NCBI RefSeq assembly: GCF_001884135.1
Contig: NZ_MAOC01000008.1
Coordinates: 85,784-149,783, forward strand
DNA from: Bacillus nitratireducens
Lineage (GTDB): Bacteria; Bacillota; Bacilli; Bacillales; Bacillaceae_G
DNA length: 64,000 nucleotides
Direction: 5' to 3'
Made by a program: the position numbers and the translations under genes. This document shows, one piece after another, positions 21,226 to 29,776 of this stretch. Position 1 is the first letter of the stretch. Each line of letters begins with the position of its first letter. The notes beneath the pieces are model-generated. The model was not told the origin of the DNA and did no database searches. It saw only the letters and a list, made by a program, of their open reading frames with translations.

Positions 21226-21687
21226 TTAGATGCTCTTAATTACCTCATTAACAGATTCACTAAACATATCAGGGTCTTCATTTTTTATATCAATCAATAA
21301 TTCTTTAATACTAATCGTAATTGATGGATCAAATCCCGAAAGTACTTTTCCATATGCTAATCTTACTTGAGGGTAATTAAGAATTCTATAATGTAAAATT
21401 TCTACCCATTCTTTAGCTGAGTTAATCATCTTTGGAAAAGCTTTAACAATACATACAAGTCCTTCTTCTATGTTATTTTTATATAAGCTCTCTATTCCAT
21501 GAATCAAACCAAACATAACCTCAAATTGCTCGGTCTCATCATCCAGAACTAAACATAACTCTGCAATAACAGAGACGTCGTTATACGCTATTACTTCCAT
21601 TAATGACTCATTAAAATCTCGTATCTCATTCTCACTTTCTAATAAACGATTATCGTATAATCTTTTTAAATGACTCTTTATATCCAA
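21226..21687 (-). CDS. Immunity protein, Imm30-like
   Basis: 153-residue acidic, alpha-helical cytosolic protein. The segment VIAELCLVLDDETEQFEVMFGLIHGIESLY (split: VIAELCLVLDDETE then QFEVMFGLIHGIESLY) resembles the Imm30 family of polymorphic-toxin immunity proteins as I remember it. It lies 22 bases downstream of a toxin C-terminal fragment (21710-21940), the normal toxin-immunity arrangement. A GGGTGATTATC region precedes the ATG. Family call is moderate; immunity role is supported by context. Confidence 0.6.
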   Translation of the reverse strand: MDIKSHLKRLYDNRLLESENEIRDFNESLMEVIAYNDVSVIAELCLVLDDETEQFEVMFGLIHGIESLYKNNIEEGLVCIVKAFPKMINSAKEWVEILHYRILNYPQVRLAYGKVLSGFDPSITISIKELLIDIKNEDPDMFSESVNEVIKSI

Positions 21688-21709
21688 AGATAATCACCCT
21701 TTCCATATT

Positions 21710-21940
21710 TTATTTATCAAATAAATGCAGATACAGCTCTTTGTTTCTTTTAATAACTCCTCGTAAACCCTCTCTTATATCCTCAGTATACAAACCATCT
21801 TTTATATAAATTCTTCGAGCATCCAAACTATCATGAGCTAAGGTTTAAATACTCCTTTGATTTTCTCCTGATAGACCATATATATATATTTCACGATGTC
21901 TCCCACCGGTTTCTTCATTTTAAAATGTTTCTTTTATCAT
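21710..21940 (-). pseudogene. Remnant of a polymorphic-toxin C-terminal domain
   Basis: In one minus-strand frame the translation reads ETGGRHREIYIYGLSGENQR, one stop, then LAHDSLDARRIYIKDGLYTE and on to a natural stop (FDK*) at 21710-21712. There is another stop just upstream of ETGG. The His/Arg/Asp-rich sequence and the position directly before an Imm30-like gene suggest a decayed toxin end. The parent family is not identified. Confidence 0.5.
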
Positions 21941-21964
21941 AGTTCATTTATTTTTTTGCATAAC

Positions 21965-22381
21965 TTAATCCTCTCGAACTAAATAGCTTTTATTCTTATC
22001 TTCCCAGTTATTCGGAATATATTCTTCAAAAGATATTGATTCCGGATAATTAGAATAAAAAATTAAACGATCAAAATCTATTAAAAAACATGGGTTATAA
22101 TCATAATAGGCTTCTTCTCTATTAGCTCTTAATTCCCTTAAAAATTCAAACCTAATATCTTCTGTAAATTTTTCATATTTTTCTATCCTTTCTAAAAAAT
22201 CAGCTATTGTAGTCTCATTTAAAATACAAATGCCTTTTCTTTCTTCTCGATATTCACTAGGAGCGTACCCAGCTTGATTATAATCTAAATACCATAAATC
22301 CGATTCAGTTATATACCAATTAAATTTATTTTTATATTTTACACCTACTATAATATTTTCTGCATATAAAGACTTAATCAT
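21965..22381 (-). CDS. Unknown protein, probable orphan immunity protein
   Basis: 138 residues, acidic and rich in Tyr/Trp/Glu (NKFNWYITESDLWYLDYNQ near residues 19-37; NPCFLIDFDRLIFYSNYPES near 96-115). No signal peptide or membrane segment, so cytosolic. I do not recognise the family. Its size, charge, AT-rich codons and location in a run of immunity-type genes between two toxin remnants suggest an orphan immunity protein, but this is inference. GAGAGG lies 12 bases upstream of the ATG, a rather long spacing. Confidence 0.6.
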   Translation of the reverse strand: MIKSLYAENIIVGVKYKNKFNWYITESDLWYLDYNQAGYAPSEYREERKGICILNETTIADFLERIEKYEKFTEDIRFEFLRELRANREEAYYDYNPCFLIDFDRLIFYSNYPESISFEEYIPNNWEDKNKSYLVRED

Positions 22382-22412
22382 TTAATTAGTTATCCTCTCT
22401 TACTTAATAAGT

Positions 22413-22589
22413 TTAGCGTTTTTTAATAATATACCAACTATCGACTAATGGGGGCGGGTAATTCTTATACAACACCTTCAAATCCATATTTATCAAAGCG
22501 TTGTCGTTAAATTTGAATATTAATTCAAATCCATAAATTTTTATGTAATTTTTTATATTACTAAAAAACCTTGAAAGACATATAGCCAA
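22413..22589 (-). pseudogene. Possible immunity-gene fragment
   Basis: 58 codons open from a TTG after an in-frame stop, ending FNDNALINMDLKVLYKNYPP plus a short basic tail. Composition is protein-like, but the 5' end overlaps a hairpin (aaaccttga/tcaaggttt, 22564-22599) that may terminate the upstream gene. No ribosome binding site. It fills most of the 343-base gap here; otherwise I see nothing in that gap. Confidence 0.25.
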
Positions 22590-22599
22590 TCAAGGTTTC
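22564..22599 (-). terminator. Possible terminator downstream of the DUF2185 gene
   Basis: AAACCTTGA/TCAAGGTTT stem with an 18-base loop and a minus-strand T run, about 130 bases after the gene at 22725. Confidence 0.5.
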
Positions 22600-22724
22600 A
22601 ATAGTATTTTACCCAATCCCATAGTATAGATTATCTATTCCTTTATTTTTTTGAAACATATACTTATATGCATAAAGTTTTATGCTAGTAGATATATAGC
22701 TGTACTAATCACTAAAATACCTTC

Positions 22725-23045
22725 TTAAAAATCTACTTTTTCTCCCGAATCAGTATAAACAAAATACTTTTTATTATTTTCATTTAGTAAAGTAATATCT
22801 GTGCCAATTGGCATATTAAAAATATTCATTACCGCTGGTTCTATTTCAATAATAGTTCCCCAATCACAAATTGACATATTTGATGCATCAGCAAGATATT
22901 CATCTGTATCTATTTCTGACAAAAATCTCCATCCATTGTCGATAGCATTAACTGGTTGTTCTTTAATACACCATTTCACATTCCCTTTATTTTGTAAAAT
23001 ATTCTTAGATACAACGCTACCACCTAATCCACTACTCTTTTTCAA
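22725..23045 (-). CDS. DUF2185 (Imm33-like) protein
   Basis: 106 residues. The segment NGWRFLSEIDTDEYLADASN followed by MSICDWGTIIEIEPAV (about residues 37-72) is the typical core of DUF2185/Imm33-type proteins, found as immunity proteins in toxin loci and in SMI1-like neighbourhoods. Cytosolic. The start overlaps the stop of the upstream ankyrin gene by 4 bases (ATG/TGA type), implying translational coupling. Toxin target unknown. Confidence 0.7.
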   Translation of the reverse strand: MKKSSGLGGSVVSKNILQNKGNVKWCIKEQPVNAIDNGWRFLSEIDTDEYLADASNMSICDWGTIIEIEPAVMNIFNMPIGTDITLLNENNKKYFVYTDSGEKVDF

Positions 23046-23572
23046 ATAATCATCTCCAGAACTTTTTTCATATCATCTGTTCCACGTTCTTCAATTAAAT
23101 ACCTTAATGAATTTCCAGATTTATTTTCATCATTAGTATTCGGTCGTTTTCCTAAACATTTTACAATTAAATCATTTCCTTCCTTTGTTCTTTTTTTTAA
23201 TACTTCTTGACATAAAGACCATATTGCAGAATTACCAAATTTTTCATCTTTCAAATTCAAATCTACCCCCATATCAACCAGCCTACAAGCTACTTCAACC
23301 GCACCTGGACAATTAATATTTGCTGCTAAATAGTGCAATTCATTACATTCATCATTAGAAATTATATTAACCTTTGCACCATTGTCCAATAGAAAGTTTG
23401 CTATATCAAACTTTCTACTAATTAATGATTTTTCAAGTAAACTAATACCATTTTTATCAATTGAATTTACAATCTCTTCAATACAGTTTCCCTCAATTCT
23501 TAGCTTCTCTAAAAATAATTCAAGATTCCCGAGCTTTATAATAGTCCCATAATCAGCTTTATTAATATCCAT
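23042..23572 (-). CDS. Ankyrin-repeat protein, probable immunity protein
   Basis: 176 residues with about three ankyrin repeats: GISLLEKSLISRKFDIANFL with LLDNGAKVN (about 43-70), NELHYLAANINCPG with LVDMGVDLN (about 77-110), and FGNSAIWSLCQ (about 115). Ankyrin proteins placed directly after a polymorphic toxin often act as its immunity protein. Here the gene lies 16 bases downstream of the truncated nuclease toxin and overlaps the DUF2185 gene. AGGGGG lies upstream of the ATG. Confidence 0.75.
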   Translation of the reverse strand: MDINKADYGTIIKLGNLELFLEKLRIEGNCIEEIVNSIDKNGISLLEKSLISRKFDIANFLLDNGAKVNIISNDECNELHYLAANINCPGAVEVACRLVDMGVDLNLKDEKFGNSAIWSLCQEVLKKRTKEGNDLIVKCLGKRPNTNDENKSGNSLRYLIEERGTDDMKKVLEMII

Positions 23573-23588
23573 TTATACTATCCCCCTC

Positions 23589-24299
23589 TCATTCATACTT
23601 ATGGCTTCGGTTAGTACTTGGCAATTCCGGTCGATAGTTTTCAGGCTTTCTATACCACTTTAAGAACTCTTTTTTTGTAATAATCTCGTTCATATATAAT
23701 TCATGCATATCAGAATATTTCTCTCCTGGTATATGCCCCATATCCCATTGACCACTTCTTCGTTTAGATTTATCCCAAATTATTTCTACACCTGATGGAT
23801 CATAAACTTTCCCATCGATAGAATCTTTCGCATTTTCCCACACTTGTTCAACCTGACCTTTTCCATAACTAGGCCTGCTTTTACTATATGGTTTTTTAGT
23901 AGCGATACCATCCTCTGTAGCTTTTACAGTATTCTTAACTCCATTGACTTTCTCCACAGGTACTTTTTTAGCTTTATTCACAGCCTCAGCAGCCTTAGCA
24001 GTCATTTTAACTCCTTTACCTACTTTAGCTATCTTTCCAAAGGGTGTAAGGCCGGCTACAGCCATGACACCTGCCCCAGCACGTTCCCACCCCGAAAGTT
24101 TTTCGCCAGTAGATGGATCAATACCATCCCAAACACGACGAACATCATACTCCCCACTTATTTCACCCGCTATATCCCTAGCTAGTTTTTTACCATCAAA
24201 ACCCTCTTTTTCTGATGATAGTGGTCCACACATTGCACCTTTTTCCATTGTAACATCTTGATTATCTGTATTGCGGAATTTCTCAGCAATTCGTTTCAA
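23589..24299 (-). CDS. 5'-truncated polymorphic toxin with GH-E-type nuclease C-terminus
   Basis: 236 residues from a TTG (24297-24299); the frame is open to about 24386 with toxin-like sequence (HKHRLHSLVKVEEDLKRIAE), so the natural start is missing. A pre-toxin linker (YDVRRVWDGIDPSTGEKLSG, then a Gly/Ala-rich hydrophobic stretch, about residues 53-95) matches the PT-TG type. The C-terminus (GQWDMGHIPGEKYSDMHELY, about 180-200) carries the G-H and E residues of GH-E/HNH-like nucleases. The delivery domain (LXG-like in relatives) is absent. It is followed by ankyrin and DUF2185 genes. Probably an orphan or silent module. Confidence 0.7.
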   Translation of the reverse strand: MKRIAEKFRNTDNQDVTMEKGAMCGPLSSEKEGFDGKKLARDIAGEISGEYDVRRVWDGIDPSTGEKLSGWERAGAGVMAVAGLTPFGKIAKVGKGVKMTAKAAEAVNKAKKVPVEKVNGVKNTVKATEDGIATKKPYSKSRPSYGKGQVEQVWENAKDSIDGKVYDPSGVEIIWDKSKRRSGQWDMGHIPGEKYSDMHELYMNEIITKKEFLKWYRKPENYRPELPSTNRSHKYE

Positions 24300-24385
24300 A
24301 TCTTCTTCTACTTTTACAAGTGAATGAAGCCTATGTTTATGTGAAGTAAAGGGCCTTCCTGGTGAACAAGGCCCAAAAGGTTAGA

Positions 24386-24514
24386 CAAAAAATTAAGTAG
24401 CTATTTCTCTAATGGATATCCCTCGTCTATCCATATAATTAAGTACATTCAGTGTATACTGAAGGGAATATGTTTTTATTTCATTTACTTTTCTTCTAGT
24501 AAGAATTTAACCAT
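24386..24514 (-). pseudogene. Fragment of IS3-family transposase OrfA
   Basis: Just inside the IS-like end, the minus strand reads MVKFLLEEK, then after a frameshift VNEIKTYSLQYTLNVLNYMD and RRGISIREIAT before a stop. This resembles the N-terminal HTH of IS3/IS150 OrfA. The element has lost everything downstream, and the toxin fragment begins directly after it. Confidence 0.4.
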
Positions 24515-24563
24515 AAAAAAATACACCTCCAATTGTTATTCGTGTCTAACAATTGGGGTGCAC
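24515..24563 (-). mobile_element. IS3-like terminal repeat, copy 2, acting as argF terminator
   Basis: Minus strand: GTGCACCCCAATTGTTAGAC, ACGAATAACAATTGGAGGTG, then a run of Ts. The hairpin CACCCCAATTGTT/AACAATTGGAGGTG followed by the T run starts 5 bases after the argF stop, so it can terminate the arg operon. It is a direct repeat of 20706-20757. Confidence 0.65.
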
Positions 24564-24568
24564 ATCAT

Positions 24569-25519
24569 TTAGGAAGGCTCTTCTATATTTTTAAATAAAC
24601 TTACTAATAATGCTTTTTGCGCATGCAATCGGTTACCAGCTTGCTCAAAGACGATAGACTGCGGTCCATCTATAATTTCTCCTGTTACTTCCTCTTCACG
24701 ATGGGCAGGTAAACAGTGTAAGAAACGATACGTTTGCTTCGCATGCATAACAAGTTCTTTATTAATTTGGTAAGGTTGAAATAATGTATATTTCTCTTCT
24801 TCTCCCTCTTGCCCCATGCTCATCCAAACGTCAGTATAAATAAAGTCTGCTTCGTTTACCGCTAATTTAAGGTTATGCAAAATTTCAATTTCAGCCCCTG
24901 TTTCTTCAGCAATCGCTAACGCTTTTTTTACAATTTCCTCATTCGGTTCATACCCTACAGGCGTTGCAACAGTCATATTCATTCCGACTTTCGCACTCGC
25001 TAACAACAATGAATGACATACGTTATTCCCATCACCTACGTAAGCCAATTTAATTCCTTTAAATGTCTTTACTTCTTCATAAATCGTCATTAAATCTGCC
25101 AACGCTTGACATGGATGATGATCATCCGTTAATCCATTAATTACAGGTATGCTCGATTCTTTTGCAAGCTCTTCTACATCGGCATGTGAAAATGTACGTA
25201 TCATAATCCCGTCAATGTAATGAGACAATACTTTCGCAGTATCTGAAACGCTCTCCCCTCTTCCAATTTGCATCTCTTTCCCACTTAAAAACATGCCATG
25301 TCCTCCGAGCTGTACCATTCCTGCTTCAAAAGATACGCGAGTACGAGTTGAATGTTTATCAAAGATAAGCCCTAATATTTTCCCTTGTAATAAAGGCTCC
25401 TGCTTATTCTTTTTTAAATATATAGCGAACTCAATTAAAGAAATAATTTCTTCTTGCGTCAGTTCTTCTAGTGTTAAAAGATCTTTCGTATTTAATTTCG
25501 GTACTTGTACAGTTGACAT
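24569..25519 (-). CDS. argF: Ornithine carbamoyltransferase
   Basis: 316 residues with the carbamoyl-phosphate loop STRTR (57-61), HPCQ (about 134-137), and the C-terminal HCLPAHR motif (about 268-274). It makes citrulline from ornithine and carbamoyl phosphate in the cytosol. Last gene of argCJBDF, 12 bases after argD, with AAGGGGGAAA before the ATG. Unlike the B. subtilis cluster, no carAB lies between argD and argF. Directly followed by an IS-like end. Confidence 0.97.
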   Translation of the reverse strand: MSTVQVPKLNTKDLLTLEELTQEEIISLIEFAIYLKKNKQEPLLQGKILGLIFDKHSTRTRVSFEAGMVQLGGHGMFLSGKEMQIGRGESVSDTAKVLSHYIDGIMIRTFSHADVEELAKESSIPVINGLTDDHHPCQALADLMTIYEEVKTFKGIKLAYVGDGNNVCHSLLLASAKVGMNMTVATPVGYEPNEEIVKKALAIAEETGAEIEILHNLKLAVNEADFIYTDVWMSMGQEGEEEKYTLFQPYQINKELVMHAKQTYRFLHCLPAHREEEVTGEIIDGPQSIVFEQAGNRLHAQKALLVSLFKNIEEPS

Positions 25520-25531
25520 GAAATTTCCCCC

Positions 25532-26692
25532 TTATATGATTGATGCATTTTTTGTACAAACCACTTTTTTTATCATATATACTGCCTGTTCCAGCTCTTC
25601 ATTCGTTACAATGAGTGGCGGTAATAGTCTTATAACATTAGGCCCTGCTTGTAATACGAGAAGTCCTGATTTTTCTAGTTGTTCTATAAAACTTGAAACT
25701 TCATGCTTACACTCAATTCCAATCATAAGCCCCTTACCACGTATATTTTGAATATATTCGACATGTTGTAATTCCTCTTGCAACTTCTCTAATACGTACT
25801 CGCCCTTTTCTTGTACTTCTTTTAAAAACGATGGTCTTTTACTTACTTGTAATACTTCTTTCGCTGCAGCCATCGCAATATAATTCCCGCCAAAAGTTGA
25901 ACCGTGTGATCCTGCAGTGAACGACGTTCCGAGTTCTTTCCGGCCAATCATCGCTCCAACAGGAATACCATTTCCTAGTGCCTTTGCAACGGTAACGATA
26001 TCAGGTTTTATTCCCATTTGTTCGTAAGCGAATAGTGTTCCTGTTCTTCCTATCCCCGTTTGTACTTCGTCTATAATAAATAAGGAGCCAAACTTATTAC
26101 ATAATGCTTCAATTGCTTTCAAAAAAGATAAATCAGCAGGTATGACTCCTCCCTCTCCTTGAACAACTTCTACCATTATCGCCGCAACTTCTTCATTCAT
26201 TACTTCCTCTAACGCCTTTATATCGTTAAAAGGGATATGTAAAAAAGACGGAAGGAGCGGACCAAATCCTTCTTTCACTTTATTTTGCCCCGTCGCACTC
26301 ATCGTTCCGAATGTTCTCCCGTGAAAAGACTGCTCACATGTTACGACGAGAGATTTTCCAGTATGCTTACGGGCTAGCTTCAAAGCTGCTTCATTCGCCT
26401 CTGCCCCGCTATTACAAAAGAATACATGATCTAATGCTATATTTTCTGTTAATAATGACGCGACTTCTTCTTGTAAGCTGTTTTTAAACAGGTTAGATAT
26501 ATGCCATATATCATCAAGTTGCTCTTGTACAGCTTTCATCACAGTAGGATGACAATGTCCTACATTACATACTCCAATACCGGAAGTGAAATCTAAATAT
26601 TGCTTACCATTTGTATCAATAACTTTCGTTCCATTTCCCTTTACAAACTCAATAGTTCTTCTCCCATACGTTTGAAAAAGATGACTTGTCAT
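25532..26692 (-). CDS. argD: Acetylornithine aminotransferase
   Basis: 386-residue class III PLP aminotransferase: FTSGIGVCNVGHCHP, FFCNSGAEANEAALKLAR (about 94-111), FIIDEVQTGIGRTG (about 206-219) and the PLP lysine in TVAKALGNGIPVGA. It converts N-acetylglutamate semialdehyde to N-acetylornithine. The ATG at 26690-26692 overlaps the argB TGA as ATGA. A longer in-frame reading (26731) has no ribosome binding site, while AAAGGAGTGAG precedes the chosen start. Confidence 0.96.
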   Translation of the reverse strand: MTSHLFQTYGRRTIEFVKGNGTKVIDTNGKQYLDFTSGIGVCNVGHCHPTVMKAVQEQLDDIWHISNLFKNSLQEEVASLLTENIALDHVFFCNSGAEANEAALKLARKHTGKSLVVTCEQSFHGRTFGTMSATGQNKVKEGFGPLLPSFLHIPFNDIKALEEVMNEEVAAIMVEVVQGEGGVIPADLSFLKAIEALCNKFGSLFIIDEVQTGIGRTGTLFAYEQMGIKPDIVTVAKALGNGIPVGAMIGRKELGTSFTAGSHGSTFGGNYIAMAAAKEVLQVSKRPSFLKEVQEKGEYVLEKLQEELQHVEYIQNIRGKGLMIGIECKHEVSSFIEQLEKSGLLVLQAGPNVIRLLPPLIVTNEELEQAVYMIKKVVCTKNASII

Positions 26693-27456
26693 ACAATACT
26701 CACTCCTTTCGTTACCGTCGTTCCAATACACTCTCCGGTAACTTCAGCAAAGTCTTTTGTACCATTCACGACACTTACCTTTTGCACTCCCATTTTTAAT
26801 GACGCTAGTGCCGCCTGTACTTTCGGAATCATCCCGCCTGTAATAACCCCTTTTTCAATAAAAGTATCAATTTCAAATTCGTCCGTTTTCTTTACTAATT
26901 TTCCTTCATGTAATATTCCATCTACATCTGTAATAAAAATGAGTTCCTTTGCAGATAATGCTGCCGCAATTCCAGCTGCAGCATTATCTGCATTTATGTT
27001 ATAAATCTCATTTTCATTTATCCCGATTGGAGCAATAACAGGAATATAATTCATATTTATTAACCCTTTTAGTAAGGCTGTTTCGACATAACTTACTTCT
27101 CCCACATATCCTATCTCCTTGCTGACAGGTTGAACTTGAAGTAAATTGCCGTCACATCCTGAACAACCTACCGCAAGTAAATTATGCTTTTGTAAATTCA
27201 TTACGAGTTTTTTATTCGTACTTCCACATAGCACCATTTGAACAATATCCATAACTTCTCTCGGTGTTACTCGTAACCCATCTCTTTTCTCTACTTTGAT
27301 GTTACAATCTTTTAATTTGGCATCAATTTCTGGACCACCACCATGAACAATCACTACCTTATACTTTTGTTGCAATTTCTTTATACAATCAAAAAACACA
27401 TCATTTAATTGATCCAACATACTACCGCCGCATTTCACTACAATATAATCGCTCAT
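26689..27456 (-). CDS. argB: Acetylglutamate kinase
   Basis: 255 residues of the amino acid kinase family: VVKCGGSML at the N-terminus (ATP phosphate loop), IVHGGGPEIDA (about 39-49), and a Gly/Ala-rich INADNAAAGIAAAL segment. It phosphorylates N-acetylglutamate. The start at 27456 follows AAGGAGAGGGAAG; the longer frame from 27483 would extend into argJ. Coupled to argD by a 4-base overlap. Confidence 0.96.
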   Translation of the reverse strand: MSDYIVVKCGGSMLDQLNDVFFDCIKKLQQKYKVVIVHGGGPEIDAKLKDCNIKVEKRDGLRVTPREVMDIVQMVLCGSTNKKLVMNLQKHNLLAVGCSGCDGNLLQVQPVSKEIGYVGEVSYVETALLKGLINMNYIPVIAPIGINENEIYNINADNAAAGIAAALSAKELIFITDVDGILHEGKLVKKTDEFEIDTFIEKGVITGGMIPKVQAALASLKMGVQKVSVVNGTKDFAEVTGECIGTTVTKGVSIV

Positions 27457-27467
27457 CTTCCCTCTCC

Positions 27468-28691
27468 TTATGTACGATAACAAGCGTTTATTTTCACATA
27501 TTCATAGCTTAAGTCACAGCCCCAAGCAGATCCGTTCTCTTCTCCTAAATGTAAATACACATCAATAATAATTTCATGTTCTTGTAATTTCTTTTTCATT
27601 TCCTCTTCAGAAAACATTTGAGGCTCACTATTTTTTAACACTGCGATAGATTGAAGAGTAATATCAATTGTATTCGGATTAATCTCTACTTCACTTTGTC
27701 CAATACTGCTAATAATTCGCCCCCAATTTGGGTCTTCACCATATATCGCTGTTTTCACAAGACTCGAACCGACTATTTGCTTTGCAATTTTCTTTGCCTC
27801 TTCATTTGTTAGAGCTCCTAGCACATTTACTTCTATTAACTTCGTAGCCCCTTCACCATCTTGCGCAATTTTTTTGGCTAAATCTTCACATACCTTCTGT
27901 AAAGTAAATACGAAAGTTTCCCAATCTTTATGTTCCATAGTTATTGGTTTCGTTTCTGATAATCCACTTGCCATTACGATGACCATATCATTTGTAGAAG
28001 TATCTCCATCCACCGTAATTTGATTAAATGTATGATTCGTTATTTGTGATAATGCTGTTTGCAATACTTCATGCTCTATGTTGATATCTGTTGTAATAAA
28101 ACTTAGCATCGTTGCCATATTTGGATGAATCATCCCTGAACCTTTTGCGACACCCGCAATCGTCACTTTCTTCCCATCAATGATCATCTCATAGCAAGTT
28201 TCTTTCGTTATAAGATCCGTCGTTAAAATCGCTTCAGAAAAAGAATGTGCTTCACTTACTGCCTTCGCCGGTGTAAGAGTCGAAATTCCCTTTCGGATTA
28301 TATCCATCGGTAAAGGCACACCAATTACACCTGTTGAAGCTACTGCAACGTAGTTTTCTTTCACTCCAAAATGTTCCGCCCCTAATGCGCGCATCTCGTA
28401 TGCATCTTGTAATCCTTTCGTTCCCGTACAAGCATTTGCATTTCCACTATTGACGATAATTGCTTGTAATTTCCCCTCAGCCGCTATACTATCTTTCGTT
28501 ACTTGCAGGGGTGCTGCTTGTATTTGATTTGTTGTATAGACGGCGGCGCATGATGCTGGCACTTCACAAATGATTACACCTAAATCCCTTTTTTCTTTTT
28601 TCAAACCATTTGCAGTACCGATTGCCGAAAAGCCTTTTGGCATTACAATTGAACCATTTTCTAATTTTGTAATAGACTCTACTTTAATCAT
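27468..28691 (-). CDS. argJ: Bifunctional ornithine acetyltransferase / N-acetylglutamate synthase
   Basis: About 407 residues. The autocleavage site is visible as KGSGMIHPNMATMLSF (about 180-195), with the nucleophilic Thr after Ala. Other motifs are VNSGNANACTG near 75 and the C-terminal CDLSYEYVKINA. It recycles the acetyl group from acetylornithine to glutamate. Two adjacent ATGs exist; the second (28691) has better spacing from GGGGGAC. It lies 10 bases after argC. Confidence 0.96.
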   Translation of the reverse strand: MIKVESITKLENGSIVMPKGFSAIGTANGLKKEKRDLGVIICEVPASCAAVYTTNQIQAAPLQVTKDSIAAEGKLQAIIVNSGNANACTGTKGLQDAYEMRALGAEHFGVKENYVAVASTGVIGVPLPMDIIRKGISTLTPAKAVSEAHSFSEAILTTDLITKETCYEMIIDGKKVTIAGVAKGSGMIHPNMATMLSFITTDINIEHEVLQTALSQITNHTFNQITVDGDTSTNDMVIVMASGLSETKPITMEHKDWETFVFTLQKVCEDLAKKIAQDGEGATKLIEVNVLGALTNEEAKKIAKQIVGSSLVKTAIYGEDPNWGRIISSIGQSEVEINPNTIDITLQSIAVLKNSEPQMFSEEEMKKKLQEHEIIIDVYLHLGEENGSAWGCDLSYEYVKINACYRT

Positions 28692-28701
28692 CATGTCCCC
28701 C

Positions 28702-29739
28702 TTATAGATAAAGCGGCATATGTTGTAAACCCGTTGTTTCTTCTAGTCCCGCTACTATGTTTGCATTTTGAATCGCTTGCCCAGCCGCACCTTTCATCAT
28801 ATTGTCTATAACAGAAACGACCGTCACTCTTCCTGTTCTTTCATCGTAAGCTATCCCCATATCACAATAATTTGAGCCCCTCACTTCTTTCGGACTTGGA
28901 AACTCTCCTTGTGCGCGAATTCGAATGAAAGTCGATCGTTCATACGTTTCTTCATATAATTTTTGAAGTTGTTCTATTTCCATTTCTCGTTTTACTTTCG
29001 CATAAAGTGTAACCATAATCCCCCGTGATATCGGTATTAAATGTGTACTAAACGTGATTGGCTTCGTTTCCCTATTCCACTCTGCAAGCATTTGCTCAAT
29101 CTCAGGAACGTGTTGATGCTCATTTACTTTATAAATGTGCAAGTTATCGTATAACTCGGGAAAGTGAGTCATTGTTGTTGGCGTTTTTCCCGCTCCAGAT
29201 ACTCCTGATTTCGCATCAATAATAATTGAATCTTCTTCAATCATGCCGCTACGTACTAACGGCAATATCGCTAATAATGCAGCTGTAGCAAAGCATCCTG
29301 GGTTTGCAATTAAATTAGCATTTTGAATCTCGGACCTTTTCCATTCACTTAACCCATATACTGCTTTCCTAAGAACTTCTTCTTTTGCAGCTGCCCTTTT
29401 ATACCACTGTTCATATGTCAAAGGATCTTTCATACGAAAGTCTCCAGATAGGTCAATTACTTTTAAACCTACTGCTAATAATTTCGGAGTTAACTCTGCG
29501 GATACTCCTGCTGGGGTTGCTAAAAATACAATTTCAGCTTCCTTCTCTATCTTCTCCGCATCAATTTCTTGTAACGTATGGACAAGAATATTTCGAAAAT
29601 GCGGGTATACATTTGTTATAAATTCACCAACTTGTGAAAAAGAATGGAGAGATGCTATCGAAAAATATGGATGTTGCTCTAATAACCGAATTAATTCAAT
29701 ACCTCCATATCCAGTTGCTCCAATAATTGCGACTTTCAT
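28702..29739 (-). CDS. argC: N-acetyl-gamma-glutamyl-phosphate reductase
   Basis: 345 residues: NAD(P) Rossmann motif GATGYGGIELIRLL (about 7-20), the active-site Cys in NPGCFATAA (about 146-154) and the C-terminal DNMMKGAAGQAIQN. It reduces acetylglutamyl phosphate to the semialdehyde. First gene of the arg operon, with AGGAGGAGC before the ATG and a strong promoter overlapping an ARG-box-like sequence upstream. Confidence 0.96.
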   Translation of the reverse strand: MKVAIIGATGYGGIELIRLLEQHPYFSIASLHSFSQVGEFITNVYPHFRNILVHTLQEIDAEKIEKEAEIVFLATPAGVSAELTPKLLAVGLKVIDLSGDFRMKDPLTYEQWYKRAAAKEEVLRKAVYGLSEWKRSEIQNANLIANPGCFATAALLAILPLVRSGMIEEDSIIIDAKSGVSGAGKTPTTMTHFPELYDNLHIYKVNEHQHVPEIEQMLAEWNRETKPITFSTHLIPISRGIMVTLYAKVKREMEIEQLQKLYEETYERSTFIRIRAQGEFPSPKEVRGSNYCDMGIAYDERTGRVTVVSVIDNMMKGAAGQAIQNANIVAGLEETTGLQHMPLYL

Positions 29740-29776
29740 AAGCTCCTCCTCATATCTATTCTTTAAATTAAGTATG

